Shown in pieces: positions 53,557 to 62,477 of a stretch of DNA of 64,000 bases (positions within the stretch are counted from its first letter, which is position 1; every line of letters begins with the position of its first letter). The translations under genes were made by a program, and so were the position numbers. Source of the DNA: an uncultured bacterium. GTDB taxonomy: Bacteria > Bacillota > Clostridia > Lachnospirales > Lachnospiraceae. Below the pieces are notes generated by a model. The model had not been told where the DNA came from, ran no database searches, and saw only the letters and a program-made list of their open reading frames with translations. The stretch is from positions 62,001-126,000 of the forward strand of contig CAJMPJ010000004.1 of assembly GCA_905215155.1 (NCBI GenBank). The letters run 5' to 3'.

Positions 53557-54477
53557 TTGAGTGACAAAAAATTTGCAGTATTAATTGATTCTGATAATAT
53601 ATCAGCCAAGTATATTACATGTATTCTGGATGAGATGACACGATATGGTGTCATTACCTACAAACGGATTTACGGTGATTGGACAAGCGCCCAGATGGGC
53701 AAATGGAAGATGGAGCTTTTAGAAAATTCCATCACTCCCATTCAGCAGTTTTCCAATACCGTTGGAAAGAACGCAACTGACTCCGCACTTATTATTGATG
53801 CGATGGATTTACTTTATACGGACAATGTAGATGGATTCTGCATCGTATCCAGTGACAGCGATTTTACCCGCCTTGCCAGCAGGCTTAGGGAATCCGGAAA
53901 AGAAGTCATCGGAATGGGGGAGGAAAAAACACCCAAATCCTTCCGCGCGGCCTGCACGGTTTTCACCAACTTAGAGGTGCTTCTCGATCAGGATGAAGAA
54001 GGAACCGGCGGCGGAGCCATTGGAAAAGAAGTGATTGAGCAGGATATTGCATCCATTATTTTAGAAAATGACGATAAAAACAAGGCGACCGGACTGGGTG
54101 AGATCGGCAACCGACTTGTAAAAAAATATTCTGATTTTGATGTGAGAAATTATGGCTACAGCTCTTTGTCAAAATTTCTGGAAGAGATGGACAGCTTTGA
54201 ACTGAGAAAATCCAATAATGTGGTGACCGTCCGCATGAAGGATAACCGCACAAAACGGCAGGAGCTTGACGATTATGCGGTAAAGTTAGTCAAAGGCAGC
54301 GGCAAAAACGGTATGGAGCTTGCAGCTCTGGGCAATGGAATGCACCGGAAGTTTGCAGATTTTAAAGTTAAGGATTATGGCTATTCCACGTTTTCCAAAT
54401 TTGTACACAGCATTGTGCAGCTGGAAGTGCGGGAGAATAAAAACAATAATAAAGCCGTGTTTTTGAAAAAAGAATAA
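53557..54477 (+). CDS. NYN (PIN-like) nuclease domain protein with two OST-HTH/LOTUS domains
   Basis: A putative RNA-processing protein of about 306 residues. The NYN domain (1-150) has the acidic residues of the PIN-like fold in AVLIDSDNIS, KNATDSALIIDAMDLLY and FCIVSSDSDFTRLA. Two OST-HTH/LOTUS domains follow (about 165-235 and 240-303), each ending in the repeated Y-G-Y-S-(S/T)-(L/F)-S-K-F motif. The frame is open upstream to 53404, but the domain begins right after TTG 53557, and GGGAG lies nine bases before it, so this start is preferred. Bacterial LOTUS domains bind RNA. No partner genes are adjacent. Confidence 0.82.
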   Translation: MSDKKFAVLIDSDNISAKYITCILDEMTRYGVITYKRIYGDWTSAQMGKWKMELLENSITPIQQFSNTVGKNATDSALIIDAMDLLYTDNVDGFCIVSSDSDFTRLASRLRESGKEVIGMGEEKTPKSFRAACTVFTNLEVLLDQDEEGTGGGAIGKEVIEQDIASIILENDDKNKATGLGEIGNRLVKKYSDFDVRNYGYSSLSKFLEEMDSFELRKSNNVVTVRMKDNRTKRQELDDYAVKLVKGSGKNGMELAALGNGMHRKFADFKVKDYGYSTFSKFVHSIVQLEVRENKNNNKAVFLKKE

Positions 54478-54483
54478 TCACTT

Positions 54484-54526
54484 GCCATCCGGGAAATCAT
54501 AATATTTCACGGATGGCTTCTTTTTT
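54484..54526 (+). terminator. terminator after the NYN/OST-HTH gene
   Basis: GCCATCCG pairs with CGGATGGC, followed by TTCTTTTTT. Confidence 0.85.
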
Positions 54527-54617
54527 AGCTGTAATTCAAAAGGTATAGTTGGAAGATACCGGCAGAAAACCCAGTAACAATCAGGCTTTCAGAGATATGG
54601 GGGAAAAAGGAAAAAAA

Positions 54618-54660
54618 TTGACAAAAAAGTGTTGACAATTGATACAATTCATATTATACT
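54618..54660 (+). promoter_or_regulatory. tandem promoters for the tRNA pair
   Basis: TTGACA (54632-54637), 17-base spacer, TATACT (54655-54660) is a near-consensus promoter. A second TTGACA (54618-54623) has GATACA at 17 bases (54641-54646). Both lead to the tRNA genes. Confidence 0.8.
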
Positions 54661-54708
54661 AATGAAGCAGTCGGGAACGAGAGAAAAACAAACGTCCGGA
54701 CAAGCACT

Positions 54709-54781
54709 GGGATCTTAGCTCAGCTGGGAGAGCATCTGCCTTACAAGCAGAGGGTCACAGGTTCGAGCCCTGTAGGTCCCA
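54709..54781 (+). tRNA. tRNA-Val (anticodon TAC)
   Basis: 73-base cloverleaf. Acceptor arms GGGATCT / AGGTCCC with one wobble, D-loop AGCTCAGCTGGGAGAGC, anticodon loop CTTACAA between TCTGC and GCAGA, T-arm ACAGG-TTCGAGC-CCTGT. CCA is not encoded. Confidence 0.95.
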
Positions 54782-54816
54782 TTGGTAAACAAAGCGTTTA
54801 CTTCACAATTTCATAT

Positions 54817-54890
54817 GGCGGAATAGCTCAGTTGGCCAGAGCACACGGTTCATACCCGTGGTGTCGAGAGTTCGAATCTCCCTTCCGCTA
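54817..54890 (+). tRNA. tRNA-Met (anticodon CAT), elongator type
   Basis: 74-base cloverleaf. Acceptor arms GGCGGAA / TTCCGCT (first pair G-U), D-arm AGCTCAGTTGGCCAGAGC, anticodon stem CACGG/CCGTG around loop TTCATAC, T-arm GAGAG-TTCGAAT-CTCCC-like. The D-arm and stem lack the GGG/CCC pairs of initiator tRNA, so it is an elongator; a lysidine-modified Ile-CAT tRNA is a less likely alternative. Confidence 0.93.
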
Positions 54891-54895
54891 TTGAT

Positions 54896-54927
54896 AACCC
54901 TGTAATCATAAGATTACAGGGTTTTTT
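54896..54927 (+). terminator. terminator of the tRNA operon
   Basis: AACCCTGTAATC pairs with GATTACAGGGTT across an ATAA loop, followed by TTTT. Confidence 0.92.
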
Positions 54928-55022
54928 GTACGACAGGAAGCGACAGCCTTTTTCCATTTTTTTTATATTCATTTTTGCTGTTTTATGATATACTAACAAA
55001 TAGCAAAAAGTGGAGGGATTCC

Positions 55023-55949
55023 ATGTATTATTTTATTGTAAACCCCAACTCACGCTGCGGACGTGGACAAACTATATGGAAAAAGCTGGAAGATACGTTA
55101 AATGCTTCCGGAGTGGAGTATCAGGCTTTCTTAACAGAGAAGCCGGGAGATGCCAGAATCTTTGCCAGCCGGCTGACAAGCGGCTGTAAAGAATCCATAG
55201 TCATCATTGCTGTAGGCGGAGACGGAACAGTGAACGAGATTTTAGATGGGCTTTCCTTCTGTGGTTCTATTACATTAGGGTATATTCCTGCCGGATCAGG
55301 TAATGATTTGGCAAGAAGCTTAAAACTGCCGGGGAATCCGGTTCGGTGTTTAAAGAAGATTCTGCATCCAAAATATTATAAGCTGATGGATTACGGGGTT
55401 CTGACTTACGGAGACGGAGAAGTCGCCCACAGACGGTTCAGCGTAAGCGCCGGCATCGGAATGGATGCGGCTGTTTGCCATAACATTTTATTTTCAAAAA
55501 CCAAAAGACTGCTCTATAAGTTCCATGTCGGACGCCTGGCTTATCTCCTGGTGGGGCTCAGGCAGCTAATGCTGGCAAAGCCGTCAAAAGGGTATATTCT
55601 TTTGGATGGGGTTCAAAAGGTGGAATTTAACCACGCGTATTTTATATCTGCACATATTCACCCCTATGAAGGGGGAGGATTTAAGCTTGCTCCGGATGCC
55701 AGCTTTGAAGATGGGAAACTTACGGTTTGTATGATGAATACCAGGAAAAAGCGGAAGCTGATTCCATTTCTGGCCTGCTCCCTATTAGGCAAAAGATCCT
55801 CCAATATGGGGATTCGTTTCTATACCTGTAAAGAGATTATGATTCATATGGAGCAGCCCCTGGCGGTTCATACCGACGGAGAAAGCTGTTTTTGCCAAAA
55901 AGATGTACAGATTCACTGTATCAGTAAAAAATTGCGGGTGATTGTATAG
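55023..55949 (+). CDS. diacylglycerol/lipid kinase family protein (YegS/DgkB-like)
   Basis: A 308-residue lipid kinase. The catalytic-domain motifs are VNPNSRCGRG at the N-terminus, VGGDGTVNEILDG (about 68-80) and IPAGSGNDLARSL (about 95-107). The C-terminal beta-sandwich has the HTDGE motif near residue 285. Members phosphorylate diacylglycerol or related lipids to recycle them into phospholipid synthesis. GGAGGG precedes ATG 55023. An extended -10 TGATATACT (54986-54994) lies upstream. Confidence 0.88.
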   Translation: MYYFIVNPNSRCGRGQTIWKKLEDTLNASGVEYQAFLTEKPGDARIFASRLTSGCKESIVIIAVGGDGTVNEILDGLSFCGSITLGYIPAGSGNDLARSLKLPGNPVRCLKKILHPKYYKLMDYGVLTYGDGEVAHRRFSVSAGIGMDAAVCHNILFSKTKRLLYKFHVGRLAYLLVGLRQLMLAKPSKGYILLDGVQKVEFNHAYFISAHIHPYEGGGFKLAPDASFEDGKLTVCMMNTRKKRKLIPFLACSLLGKRSSNMGIRFYTCKEIMIHMEQPLAVHTDGESCFCQKDVQIHCISKKLRVIV

Positions 55950-55984
55950 CAATGTTTGTATATATATAGAAGAAAGGATAAATT

Positions 55985-56527
55985 ATGAGAATTGGACAGG
56001 GATATGATGTTCATAAATTAGTAGAAGGAAGAGATTTGATTATCGGAGGCGTAAAGATTCCGTACGAAAAAGGACTTATGGGCCATTCGGATGCAGACGT
56101 ATTGATCCATGCGGTCATTGATGCACTGTTTGGTGCGGCCGGATTAGGGGATATCGGAGAGCATTATCCGGATCATGACCCTCAGTATAAAGATGTTTCC
56201 AGCATGGAACTGTTAAAGCTGGCAGCAGGACTTTTAGAGGAAAAGGGATATATTGTCGAGAACATTGATGCAACGGTCATTGCTCAGAAGCCAAAGCTTC
56301 TGGCTTATCGTCCCCAGATGATGGAGAACATTGCAGATGCGCTCAATCTGCCGGTGGGAAAAGTGAATGTAAAAGCGACTACAGAAGAAGGGCTTGGATT
56401 TACGGGAACAGGAGAAGGCATTTCCGCTCAGGCGATCACTCTTCTTACGTCTGTAGAGGATTATTGCTATGATGACAATATCATGAGAGCGGATTGCGGC
56501 AGCTGCGGAGGCTGCTGTAAGAAATAG
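55985..56527 (+). CDS. ispF: 2-C-methyl-D-erythritol 2,4-cyclodiphosphate synthase with Cys-rich tail
   Basis: A 180-residue IspF enzyme of the MEP isoprenoid pathway. The metal ligands are Asp8 and His10 in GYDVHKL and His42 in [18 protein letters not shown] closes the active site. The core ends near residue 157, as in normal IspF. A further ~23 residues end in [11 protein letters not shown] (Cys at 161, 171, 174, 177 and 178), which could bind metal. An AGAAAGGA site precedes the ATG. No other MEP gene is adjacent. Confidence 0.93.
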   Translation: MRIGQGYDVHKLVEGRDLIIGGVKIPYEKGLMGHSDADVLIHAVIDALFGAAGLGDIGEHYPDHDPQYKDVSSMELLKLAAGLLEEKGYIVENIDATVIAQKPKLLAYRPQMMENIADALNLPVGKVNVKATTEEGLGFTGTGEGISAQAITLLTSVEDYCYDDNIMRADCGSCGGCCKK

Positions 56528-56554
56528 GAACTGGTAAGACAGGAGGGAATTATT

Positions 56555-57958
56555 ATGAAGGTTTTTAATACATTATCCAGACAAAAGGAGGAATTTGTGC
56601 CGATAGAGCCATCAAAGGTCAAGATGTACGTCTGTGGCCCTACGGTATACAATTATATACACATCGGCAACGCAAGGCCTATGATCGTATTTGATACGGT
56701 GCGGAGATATTTTGAATATAAAGGCTATGAGGTTAATTTTGTCTCCAATTTTACCGATGTAGATGATAAGATCATTAAAAAGGCAATTGAAGAAGGGGTA
56801 GATGCAGATGTCATATCAAAACGCTATATTGAAGAATGCAAAAAAGATATGGAAGCCCTGAATGTAAAGCCGGCCACAAGGAATCCTCTGGCAACGGAGG
56901 AGATCTGCGGAATGATTGATATGATAAAGGAACTGGTTGATTCCGGTCACGCCTATGCAGCAAAGGACGGAACTGTTTATTTCCGTACCAAAGCGTTTGA
57001 AGGTTATGGTAAACTTTCCCATAAGAATCTGGAAGACTTGCAATCCGGTTTCCGGGAAATCAAGGTGACCGGGGAAGACGGCAAGGAGGACCCTTCGGAT
57101 TTTGTTTTATGGAAGCCGAAAAAAGAGGGGGAGCCTTACTGGGAATCTCCATGGTGTGAAGGCAGACCGGGATGGCATATTGAATGTTCCGTTATGTCAA
57201 AGAAATATCTTGGGGATCAGATTGATATCCATGCAGGGGGAGAGGATTTAATATTCCCTCATCATGAGAATGAGATCGCCCAAAGCGAAGCAGCCAATGG
57301 AAAAGAATTTGCAAAATACTGGATGCACAATGCATTCTTGAACATAGACAATAAAAAGATGTCCAAATCTCTTGGGAATTTCTTTACGGTCAGAGATATT
57401 GGCGAGAAATATGATCTGCGGATTCTGCGTTTCTTTATGCTCAGTGCTCATTACAGAAGTCCTCTTAATTTCAGTGCTGAATTGATGGAAGCTTCCAAGA
57501 ACGGCCTGGACCGGATTCTGACAGCTGTGGATAAGTTAAAGGATCTTCAGGCCAAAGCAAAGACACAGACTCTTCGTGAAGGGGAGGATAAAAAGCCTGT
57601 GGAAGAACTGGTTGTCAAATTCGAGACTGCGATGGATGATGATTTTAACACAGCAGATGCAATATCCGCAATTTTTGAATTAGTAAAGTTAAGTAACTCC
57701 ACTACTAATGAGAACAGTTCTGCAGAATATGTGAGTTTCTTAAAGGAAACCATTGAAATGCTTTGCGATGTTCTGGGCATCATCACTGAGAAGAAGGAAG
57801 AAATTCTTGACGATGAAATCGAGGCCATGATCGAAGCAAGGCAGCAGGCCAGAAAGGATAAGAATTTTGGCCTGGCAGATGAAATTCGCGGAAAATTACT
57901 GGATCAAGGGATTGTTCTGGAGGACACCAGGGAAGGTGTAAAATGGAAGAGAATATAA
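56555..57958 (+). CDS. cysS: cysteinyl-tRNA synthetase
   Basis: A 467-residue class I aminoacyl-tRNA synthetase charging tRNA-Cys. The HIGH motif is YIHIGNARP with the zinc Cys in MYVCGPTVYN just before (about 27). Other zinc ligands are in GWHIECSVMS and HHENEIAQSE, and KKMSKSLGN is the KMSKS loop (about 268). Length is normal. It is the first of a compact cysS-mrnC-rlmB run typical of Firmicutes. Confidence 0.95.
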   Translation: MKVFNTLSRQKEEFVPIEPSKVKMYVCGPTVYNYIHIGNARPMIVFDTVRRYFEYKGYEVNFVSNFTDVDDKIIKKAIEEGVDADVISKRYIEECKKDMEALNVKPATRNPLATEEICGMIDMIKELVDSGHAYAAKDGTVYFRTKAFEGYGKLSHKNLEDLQSGFREIKVTGEDGKEDPSDFVLWKPKKEGEPYWESPWCEGRPGWHIECSVMSKKYLGDQIDIHAGGEDLIFPHHENEIAQSEAANGKEFAKYWMHNAFLNIDNKKMSKSLGNFFTVRDIGEKYDLRILRFFMLSAHYRSPLNFSAELMEASKNGLDRILTAVDKLKDLQAKAKTQTLREGEDKKPVEELVVKFETAMDDDFNTADAISAIFELVKLSNSTTNENSSAEYVSFLKETIEMLCDVLGIITEKKEEILDDEIEAMIEARQQARKDKNFGLADEIRGKLLDQGIVLEDTREGVKWKRI

Positions 57959-58401
57959 TTTCGCTGTCTGGTTTTTCTGATTTATTTAAAGAAACACTGC
58001 ATTTAAAAGAAGTGGATATAAAAAGCTATTCCCCTCTGGCGCTGGCTTATATCGGAGACGCCGTTTATGAGGTGATCATCCGCACCAAGGTGATGAACCA
58101 TGGAAGCACTCAGGTCAACAACATGCATAAAAAAAGCGCCAAGCTGGTCAATGCAGGAACACAGGCGGACATCATCCGCCGGCTTTTGGAGGAGGAAGAT
58201 TTAACACCGGAAGAGATCGCTGTTTACAAGCGTGGACGCAATGCCAAATCCGTGACCACGGCCAAACATGCCACAATGGCAGATTATCGGACCGCCACCG
58301 GATTTGAAGCCCTTTGCGGTTATCTGTATTTAAACGGTGAATTGGAACGGCTCATAGCCGTAGTGGGCAAAGGACTTGAAAGAATAGGAGAACTGGAATG
58401 A
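57943..58401 (+). CDS. mrnC: Mini-ribonuclease 3
   Basis: A 152-residue RNase III-like enzyme lacking the double-stranded-RNA-binding domain, which matures 23S rRNA ends. The RNase III-type signature is LALAYIGDAVYEV (about 31-43), and the second acidic patch is in ATGFEALCGYLYL (about 120-132). The start lies inside the end of cysS (16-base overlap) and its stop overlaps rlmB, both indicating coupled translation. Confidence 0.93.
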   Translation: MEENIISLSGFSDLFKETLHLKEVDIKSYSPLALAYIGDAVYEVIIRTKVMNHGSTQVNNMHKKSAKLVNAGTQADIIRRLLEEEDLTPEEIAVYKRGRNAKSVTTAKHATMADYRTATGFEALCGYLYLNGELERLIAVVGKGLERIGELE

Positions 58402-59135
58402 TAGAGGAATTTACCATAGAAGGAAGAAACGCAGTATTGGAGGCGTTCCGTTCCGGAAAGACGATTGATAAGCTTTATGTACAAAAGGGAGTCCAGGATG
58501 GCCCCATTCAGTCCATTGTCCGGGAAGCGAAAAAGACGGATACCATCATCAATTTCGTAGAGCGGGAGCGGTTAGACCAGATGTCAGAGGAAGGCCATCA
58601 CCAGGGGGTGATCGCTCATGCAGCGGCCTATGAATATGCAGAAGTGGAAGATATGTTAAAGGCTGCAGAAGAAAAAGGGGAACCGCCGTTTCTGTTCCTG
58701 CTTGATGGGATTGAAGATCCCCATAATCTGGGTGCCATTATCCGTACCGCCAATTTAGCCGGAGCCCATGGCGTGATTATTCCAAAACGCCGGGCGGTAG
58801 GACTGACCGCTACGGTTGCCAAGACTTCTGCCGGTGCTTTAAACTATACACCGGTTGCAAAGGTAACCAATTTAACTGCTGCCATGGAGGAACTGAAGGC
58901 AAAAGGTATGTGGTTTGTCTGTGCCGATATGGGGGGAGAGACCATGTACCGCCTGAATTTAAAAGGGCCTATCGGCCTTGTCATCGGCAGTGAAGGAAAC
59001 GGTGTCGGAAGGCTTGTGAAGGAAAACTGTGATATGGTTGCCTCCATTCCGATGAAAGGGGATATTGATTCTCTGAATGCTTCTGTAGCAGCAGGAGTAC
59101 TGGCTTATGAGATCGTGAGACAGCGCTTGGGATAA
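58398..59135 (+). CDS. rlmB: 23S rRNA (guanosine-2'-O-)-methyltransferase RlmB-like
   Basis: A 245-residue SPOUT/TrmH-family RNA 2'-O-methyltransferase. An N-terminal substrate-binding region begins IEGRNAVLEAFRSGK. The three SPOUT motifs are visible: DPHNLGAIIRTANLAGAHGV (about 112-131), IGSEGNGVGRLV (about 195) and SLNASVAAGVLAYE (about 225). It would methylate a guanosine in the peptidyl-transferase-region rRNA. Last gene of the cysS-mrnC-rlmB run. Confidence 0.92.
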   Translation: MIEEFTIEGRNAVLEAFRSGKTIDKLYVQKGVQDGPIQSIVREAKKTDTIINFVERERLDQMSEEGHHQGVIAHAAAYEYAEVEDMLKAAEEKGEPPFLFLLDGIEDPHNLGAIIRTANLAGAHGVIIPKRRAVGLTATVAKTSAGALNYTPVAKVTNLTAAMEELKAKGMWFVCADMGGETMYRLNLKGPIGLVIGSEGNGVGRLVKENCDMVASIPMKGDIDSLNASVAAGVLAYEIVRQRLG

Positions 59136-59155
59136 CGTACAAGGAGAAAATAAGT

Positions 59156-60139
59156 ATGAAAAAACGAGGTGCGGCTTTTGCGGCAGTTTGTGGGGGTATA
59201 TTATTAGCCATCAACGGCTGCGGCCCGAAGGGAAGCATTACTGCAGCAGATAATACAAAAGAAAGCATTGAATGGAAAACCGTAGTGAGTATAAAGGATG
59301 AAGGGGTTCCTCTTTCTTCAAAACCGGAAGGCAAAAGTGTGAAAAAGCCCCAGGCTTCGGGAACCGTAACGTTTAGAAGTAATTCTGTCACCCTTGATGC
59401 ATCCAATGCAAGCCATGGCTATGTAATGGTACAGTATACAGGAAATGCTTCCAGAATAAAAGTACAGGTCATAAAAAATGGCGGTGAGACTTATACCTAT
59501 GATTTAAATGCAAGATCCGCCTATGAGGTGTTTCCCCTGACGGAAGGAAACGGAACCTACACGGTCCGTGTTCTGGAACAGGTACAGGGAACCCAGTATG
59601 CCATAAAGTCGAGCAATCAGATTCCGGTAAAACTGGTCAATGAGTTTGAACCATTTCTTTATCCGAACCAGTATGTGAATTTTACTTCGGAAAGTGCGGT
59701 CGTTAAAAAAGGAGCGGAACTTGCAGCCCCGGCGGCAGATTCTCTTGCCGTTGTCAATAACGTTTATAACTATGTAGTCAATAATTTTACGTATGATACG
59801 GCACTGGCCAATTCGGTACAGACCGGGTATCTGCCCAATGTGGATCAGGTGCTGGCGAAGAAAAAAGGGATCTGCTTTGATTATGCGGCAGTGATGACTG
59901 CCATGCTCAGATCCCAGGGGATTCCTACAAAGCTTGTGGTAGGCTATACAGGAAGCCTTTACCATGCCTGGGTCAATGTTTATATTGAAGGCCAGGGCTG
60001 GGTGGATAACATCATCTATTTTGATGGCAATAACTGGAAGCTCATGGACCCTACCTTTGCTTCATCAGGGGCCAATGATCCGGCGATCAGGGACTACATC
60101 ACCAACAGTTCCAATTATAAGGGGAAATATACTTACTAA
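59156..60139 (+). CDS. transglutaminase-domain lipoprotein
   Basis: A 327-residue lipoprotein (signal with AINGC, Cys22) with a beta-rich middle and a C-terminal transglutaminase-like domain. The catalytic triad is complete: Cys240 in KKGICFDYA, His270 in YHAWVN and Asp298 in LMDPTF. Such secreted proteins act as proteases or cross-linkers at the cell surface. It lies 20 bases after rlmB but 31 bases ahead of the pilus-like genes, so it may belong functionally to either or neither; the pilus cluster is the more attractive partner. Confidence 0.87.
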   Translation: MKKRGAAFAAVCGGILLAINGCGPKGSITAADNTKESIEWKTVVSIKDEGVPLSSKPEGKSVKKPQASGTVTFRSNSVTLDASNASHGYVMVQYTGNASRIKVQVIKNGGETYTYDLNARSAYEVFPLTEGNGTYTVRVLEQVQGTQYAIKSSNQIPVKLVNEFEPFLYPNQYVNFTSESAVVKKGAELAAPAADSLAVVNNVYNYVVNNFTYDTALANSVQTGYLPNVDQVLAKKKGICFDYAAVMTAMLRSQGIPTKLVVGYTGSLYHAWVNVYIEGQGWVDNIIYFDGNNWKLMDPTFASSGANDPAIRDYITNSSNYKGKYTY

Positions 60140-60170
60140 AGAAATTACATAGGAATAGGAGAGACGATAT

Positions 60171-61223
60171 ATGGCTAAGGATGCGAAAAAAATATATTCC
60201 TCAAGGGAAATTTCCGCTTTCTGCCTTCAGATATCCCTTCTTCTTCATGCTGCAATCCCTCTTGATGAGGGATTGTCTGTTATGGCGGAGGATGCGGTAT
60301 GGGATGAAGAAAAAAAACTCCTGATGCAGATGGCGGAAGAAGCAGAACTTGGAAGCCCGTTTTCAACCGTGCTGGAACATGCGGGAGTGTATCCTTCTTA
60401 TGTGGTCCGAATGGCAAGGCTTGGAGAGGAAACCGGCAACTTGGACCAGATCATGGAATCTCTGGCAGATTATTATGAAAAAGAATATTTGCTTTTTAAA
60501 AATTTAAAACATGCGGTGACGTATCCTTTGATCATGATTACCATGCTTTTGGTGGTACTGTTTGTCTTGTTTACAAAGGTCATGCCCATATTTGAACGGG
60601 TGTATGAACAGCTGGGGACAGAGATGTCGCCGGTTTCTCTTGCTGCCACCAGACTGGGAAGCATTTTCTCGGGAGCAGCTCTGATTCTGGGAGGGGTTCT
60701 TGCAATCGTGATTTTCCTGGTTTGGAGTTTCGGAAAATACGGAAAGAGAATTCCTGCGGCAGAGCGGTTTTTGCAGTGGATCAAAAGAAAGAATAAGATC
60801 GCACTTGCGATAGCTAATCGGCGTTTCACTGCGGTTATGGCACTGACTTTAAAAAGCGGACTGGATCTGGAAAAGGGAATGGAGCTTGCCGGCAGCCTGG
60901 TTGAAAATAAGTCTGTGGAGGAAAAGATCAAACATTGCTCCGCAGAAATGGAAGCAGGGACCGACTATTATACGGCTATGAAGAACACGGGAATGTTTAA
61001 GGGATTCTATGTGCAGATGATCAAGGTAGGCACAAAGAGCGGGCGGCTGGACAGCGTGATGGAAGAGATTTCAAAAAATTATGAAGAAGAAGCGGATATG
61101 GCCATAGAACATCTGGTCAGCCAGTTTGAACCGACCGCAGTTGCCGTTCTTGCAGTAGCAGTGGGACTGATCCTCCTGTCTGTTATGCTGCCGCTTGTGG
61201 GTGTTTTATCTGCCATCGGTTAG
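60171..61223 (+). CDS. type II secretion / type IV pilus platform protein (PilC/GspF-like)
   Basis: A 350-residue inner-membrane platform protein with two GspF/PilC repeats (about 10-130 and 215-335) and three hydrophobic helices near 115-140, 165-190 and 318-345. The pattern RMARLGEETGNLDQIMESLADYYE-like in the first repeat and IKVGTKSGRLDSVMEEIS in the second is diagnostic. It anchors the motor ATPase and pulls pilins into the fibre. GGAGAG precedes the ATG. It opens the pilus-like gene block that ends in a PilT-like ATPase. Confidence 0.9.
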   Translation: MAKDAKKIYSSREISAFCLQISLLLHAAIPLDEGLSVMAEDAVWDEEKKLLMQMAEEAELGSPFSTVLEHAGVYPSYVVRMARLGEETGNLDQIMESLADYYEKEYLLFKNLKHAVTYPLIMITMLLVVLFVLFTKVMPIFERVYEQLGTEMSPVSLAATRLGSIFSGAALILGGVLAIVIFLVWSFGKYGKRIPAAERFLQWIKRKNKIALAIANRRFTAVMALTLKSGLDLEKGMELAGSLVENKSVEEKIKHCSAEMEAGTDYYTAMKNTGMFKGFYVQMIKVGTKSGRLDSVMEEISKNYEEEADMAIEHLVSQFEPTAVAVLAVAVGLILLSVMLPLVGVLSAIG

Positions 61224-61234
61224 GAGGTGTTTCA

Positions 61235-61555
61235 ATGAGAAATGGAAATTCTCTAAAGGAAATGATTGGAAGTGTGATCCCTCTGGCTGTATTTGCGGGG
61301 ATGATCGCTTTATTTATCTCTGGAATCCTATTATTTTCCCGTAAAACGGATTTAAAAGGTGCTGAAACTCTGCGGGATGCCCTTCGGAGAGCATCGGTCC
61401 AGTGTTATGCCATAGAAGGAAGATATCCGCCCAGTGTGGAATATCTGGAAGAAAATTACGGAATACAGATTGACAAAGAACGATATGATGTGTTTTACAA
61501 CGGCTTTGCCTCAAACTTCATGCCGGATATTACCGTCAATCTCCATGAACAATGA
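61235..61555 (+). CDS. small membrane-anchored pilus-cluster protein, pseudopilin-like
   Basis: A 106-residue protein with a single N-terminal hydrophobic helix (about 13-33) and a helical plus short beta C-terminus (CYAIEGRYPPSVEYLEENYG, a pattern seen in major and minor pilins). A classical prepilin peptidase site (G-F/M-x4-E) is not evident: E9 M10 I11 G12 lies near the helix. It is therefore a pseudopilin candidate rather than a proven one. Ends one codon before the next gene (overlap ATGA). Confidence 0.65.
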   Translation: MRNGNSLKEMIGSVIPLAVFAGMIALFISGILLFSRKTDLKGAETLRDALRRASVQCYAIEGRYPPSVEYLEENYGIQIDKERYDVFYNGFASNFMPDITVNLHEQ

Positions 61556-61569
61556 CCGGGAGGTGGAAA

Positions 61570-62061
61570 ATGAGCGGGAGAGAAGATCAAAGAGGCCGGC
61601 TGGCAGGTGCTCTTTTTACCCTCTTACTGTTTTTAGTATTTGTATTAAGCGCTCTTTTTCTGGTGCTCATCGGAGGAAGGGTTTATGAGAATATCAATAC
61701 ACGGGCGGAGAATACCTACCGGGAAGATGTGGCATTAAGCTATATTGCCAACAAAGTGAGACAGGGAGATAAAGAAGGGGCCGTCTCTTTAAAGGAAGAG
61801 TCAGGAAGAACCATTTTAGAACTGAAACAGACCATCAACGGAGCTGTTTATGTGACAGACATTTATTATCAGGATGGTAAATTATGGGAATTATTTACCG
61901 ATGGTCAAAGCGGGCTTTCCGTAGGAGATGGCAATGCGATCCTCTCATGCAGTCCGGTTTCCATGAAGATGGAAGGAAAGCTTCTCTATATAAAGACAGA
62001 AGGAGATTTTGGAAGCTCTGTCTGGTTATCCTTAAGAAGCGGAGGATATGAAGATGAATAG
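61570..62061 (+). CDS. DUF4860-like membrane-anchored protein of the pilus cluster
   Basis: A 163-residue protein with one N-terminal helix (about 13-38) and a beta-rich extracytoplasmic domain. I associate it with DUF4860-type proteins found in clostridial pilus clusters, on layout only. GGGAGG with six-base spacing sets the start at 61570 instead of ATG 61552. The end overlaps the next gene, so the block is tightly coupled. Confidence 0.65.
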   Translation: MSGREDQRGRLAGALFTLLLFLVFVLSALFLVLIGGRVYENINTRAENTYREDVALSYIANKVRQGDKEGAVSLKEESGRTILELKQTINGAVYVTDIYYQDGKLWELFTDGQSGLSVGDGNAILSCSPVSMKMEGKLLYIKTEGDFGSSVWLSLRSGGYEDE

Positions 62062-62464
62062 AAAAAGCCATTCCGGAGTATTTATGATGGAGATGACAGC
62101 GGTTGTCTTTTTCTTTATCCTTTGTGCGGGAATCTGTATTCAGACTTTTGTTAAGGCGGATTCCATAAGCCGGGAGGCAGCGGACCTAAACCGGGCGGTT
62201 TTTCTTGCTCAAAGCACAGGAGAGGTTTTTAAAGCAAACGGCAGACAAGGGCTTATGGATACATTTTCTGTCTATGGGCAGAAGCATGATGGAAAATCTC
62301 TTTCCCTGGGATTTGATAAAAACGGGAATCCATGTGAAGAAGATCAGGCGGTATTCATTGCAGACGCAGAGTTTCCTTTGGATACGGAACTGGCACTGAC
62401 CGTTAAAAAGGGAAGAAAAGAATTGTATACCCTTACGGTAAAACGGCATGAGAGCAAAGATTGA
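62054..62464 (+). CDS. small membrane-anchored protein of the pilus cluster
   Basis: A 136-residue protein with one N-terminal helix (about 13-35; FMMEMTAVVFFFILCAGICI) and a soluble C-terminal part. The Gly-Val-Phe-Met-Met-Glu stretch just before the helix resembles a prepilin cleavage site (G-V/F-x-x-x-E), which makes a minor-pilin role plausible. No named family is recognised. GGAGG precedes ATG 62054; the alternative ATG 62048 is too close. Confidence 0.65.
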   Translation: MNRKSHSGVFMMEMTAVVFFFILCAGICIQTFVKADSISREAADLNRAVFLAQSTGEVFKANGRQGLMDTFSVYGQKHDGKSLSLGFDKNGNPCEEDQAVFIADAEFPLDTELALTVKKGRKELYTLTVKRHESKD

Positions 62465-62477
62465 CGGAGGTGGATTC

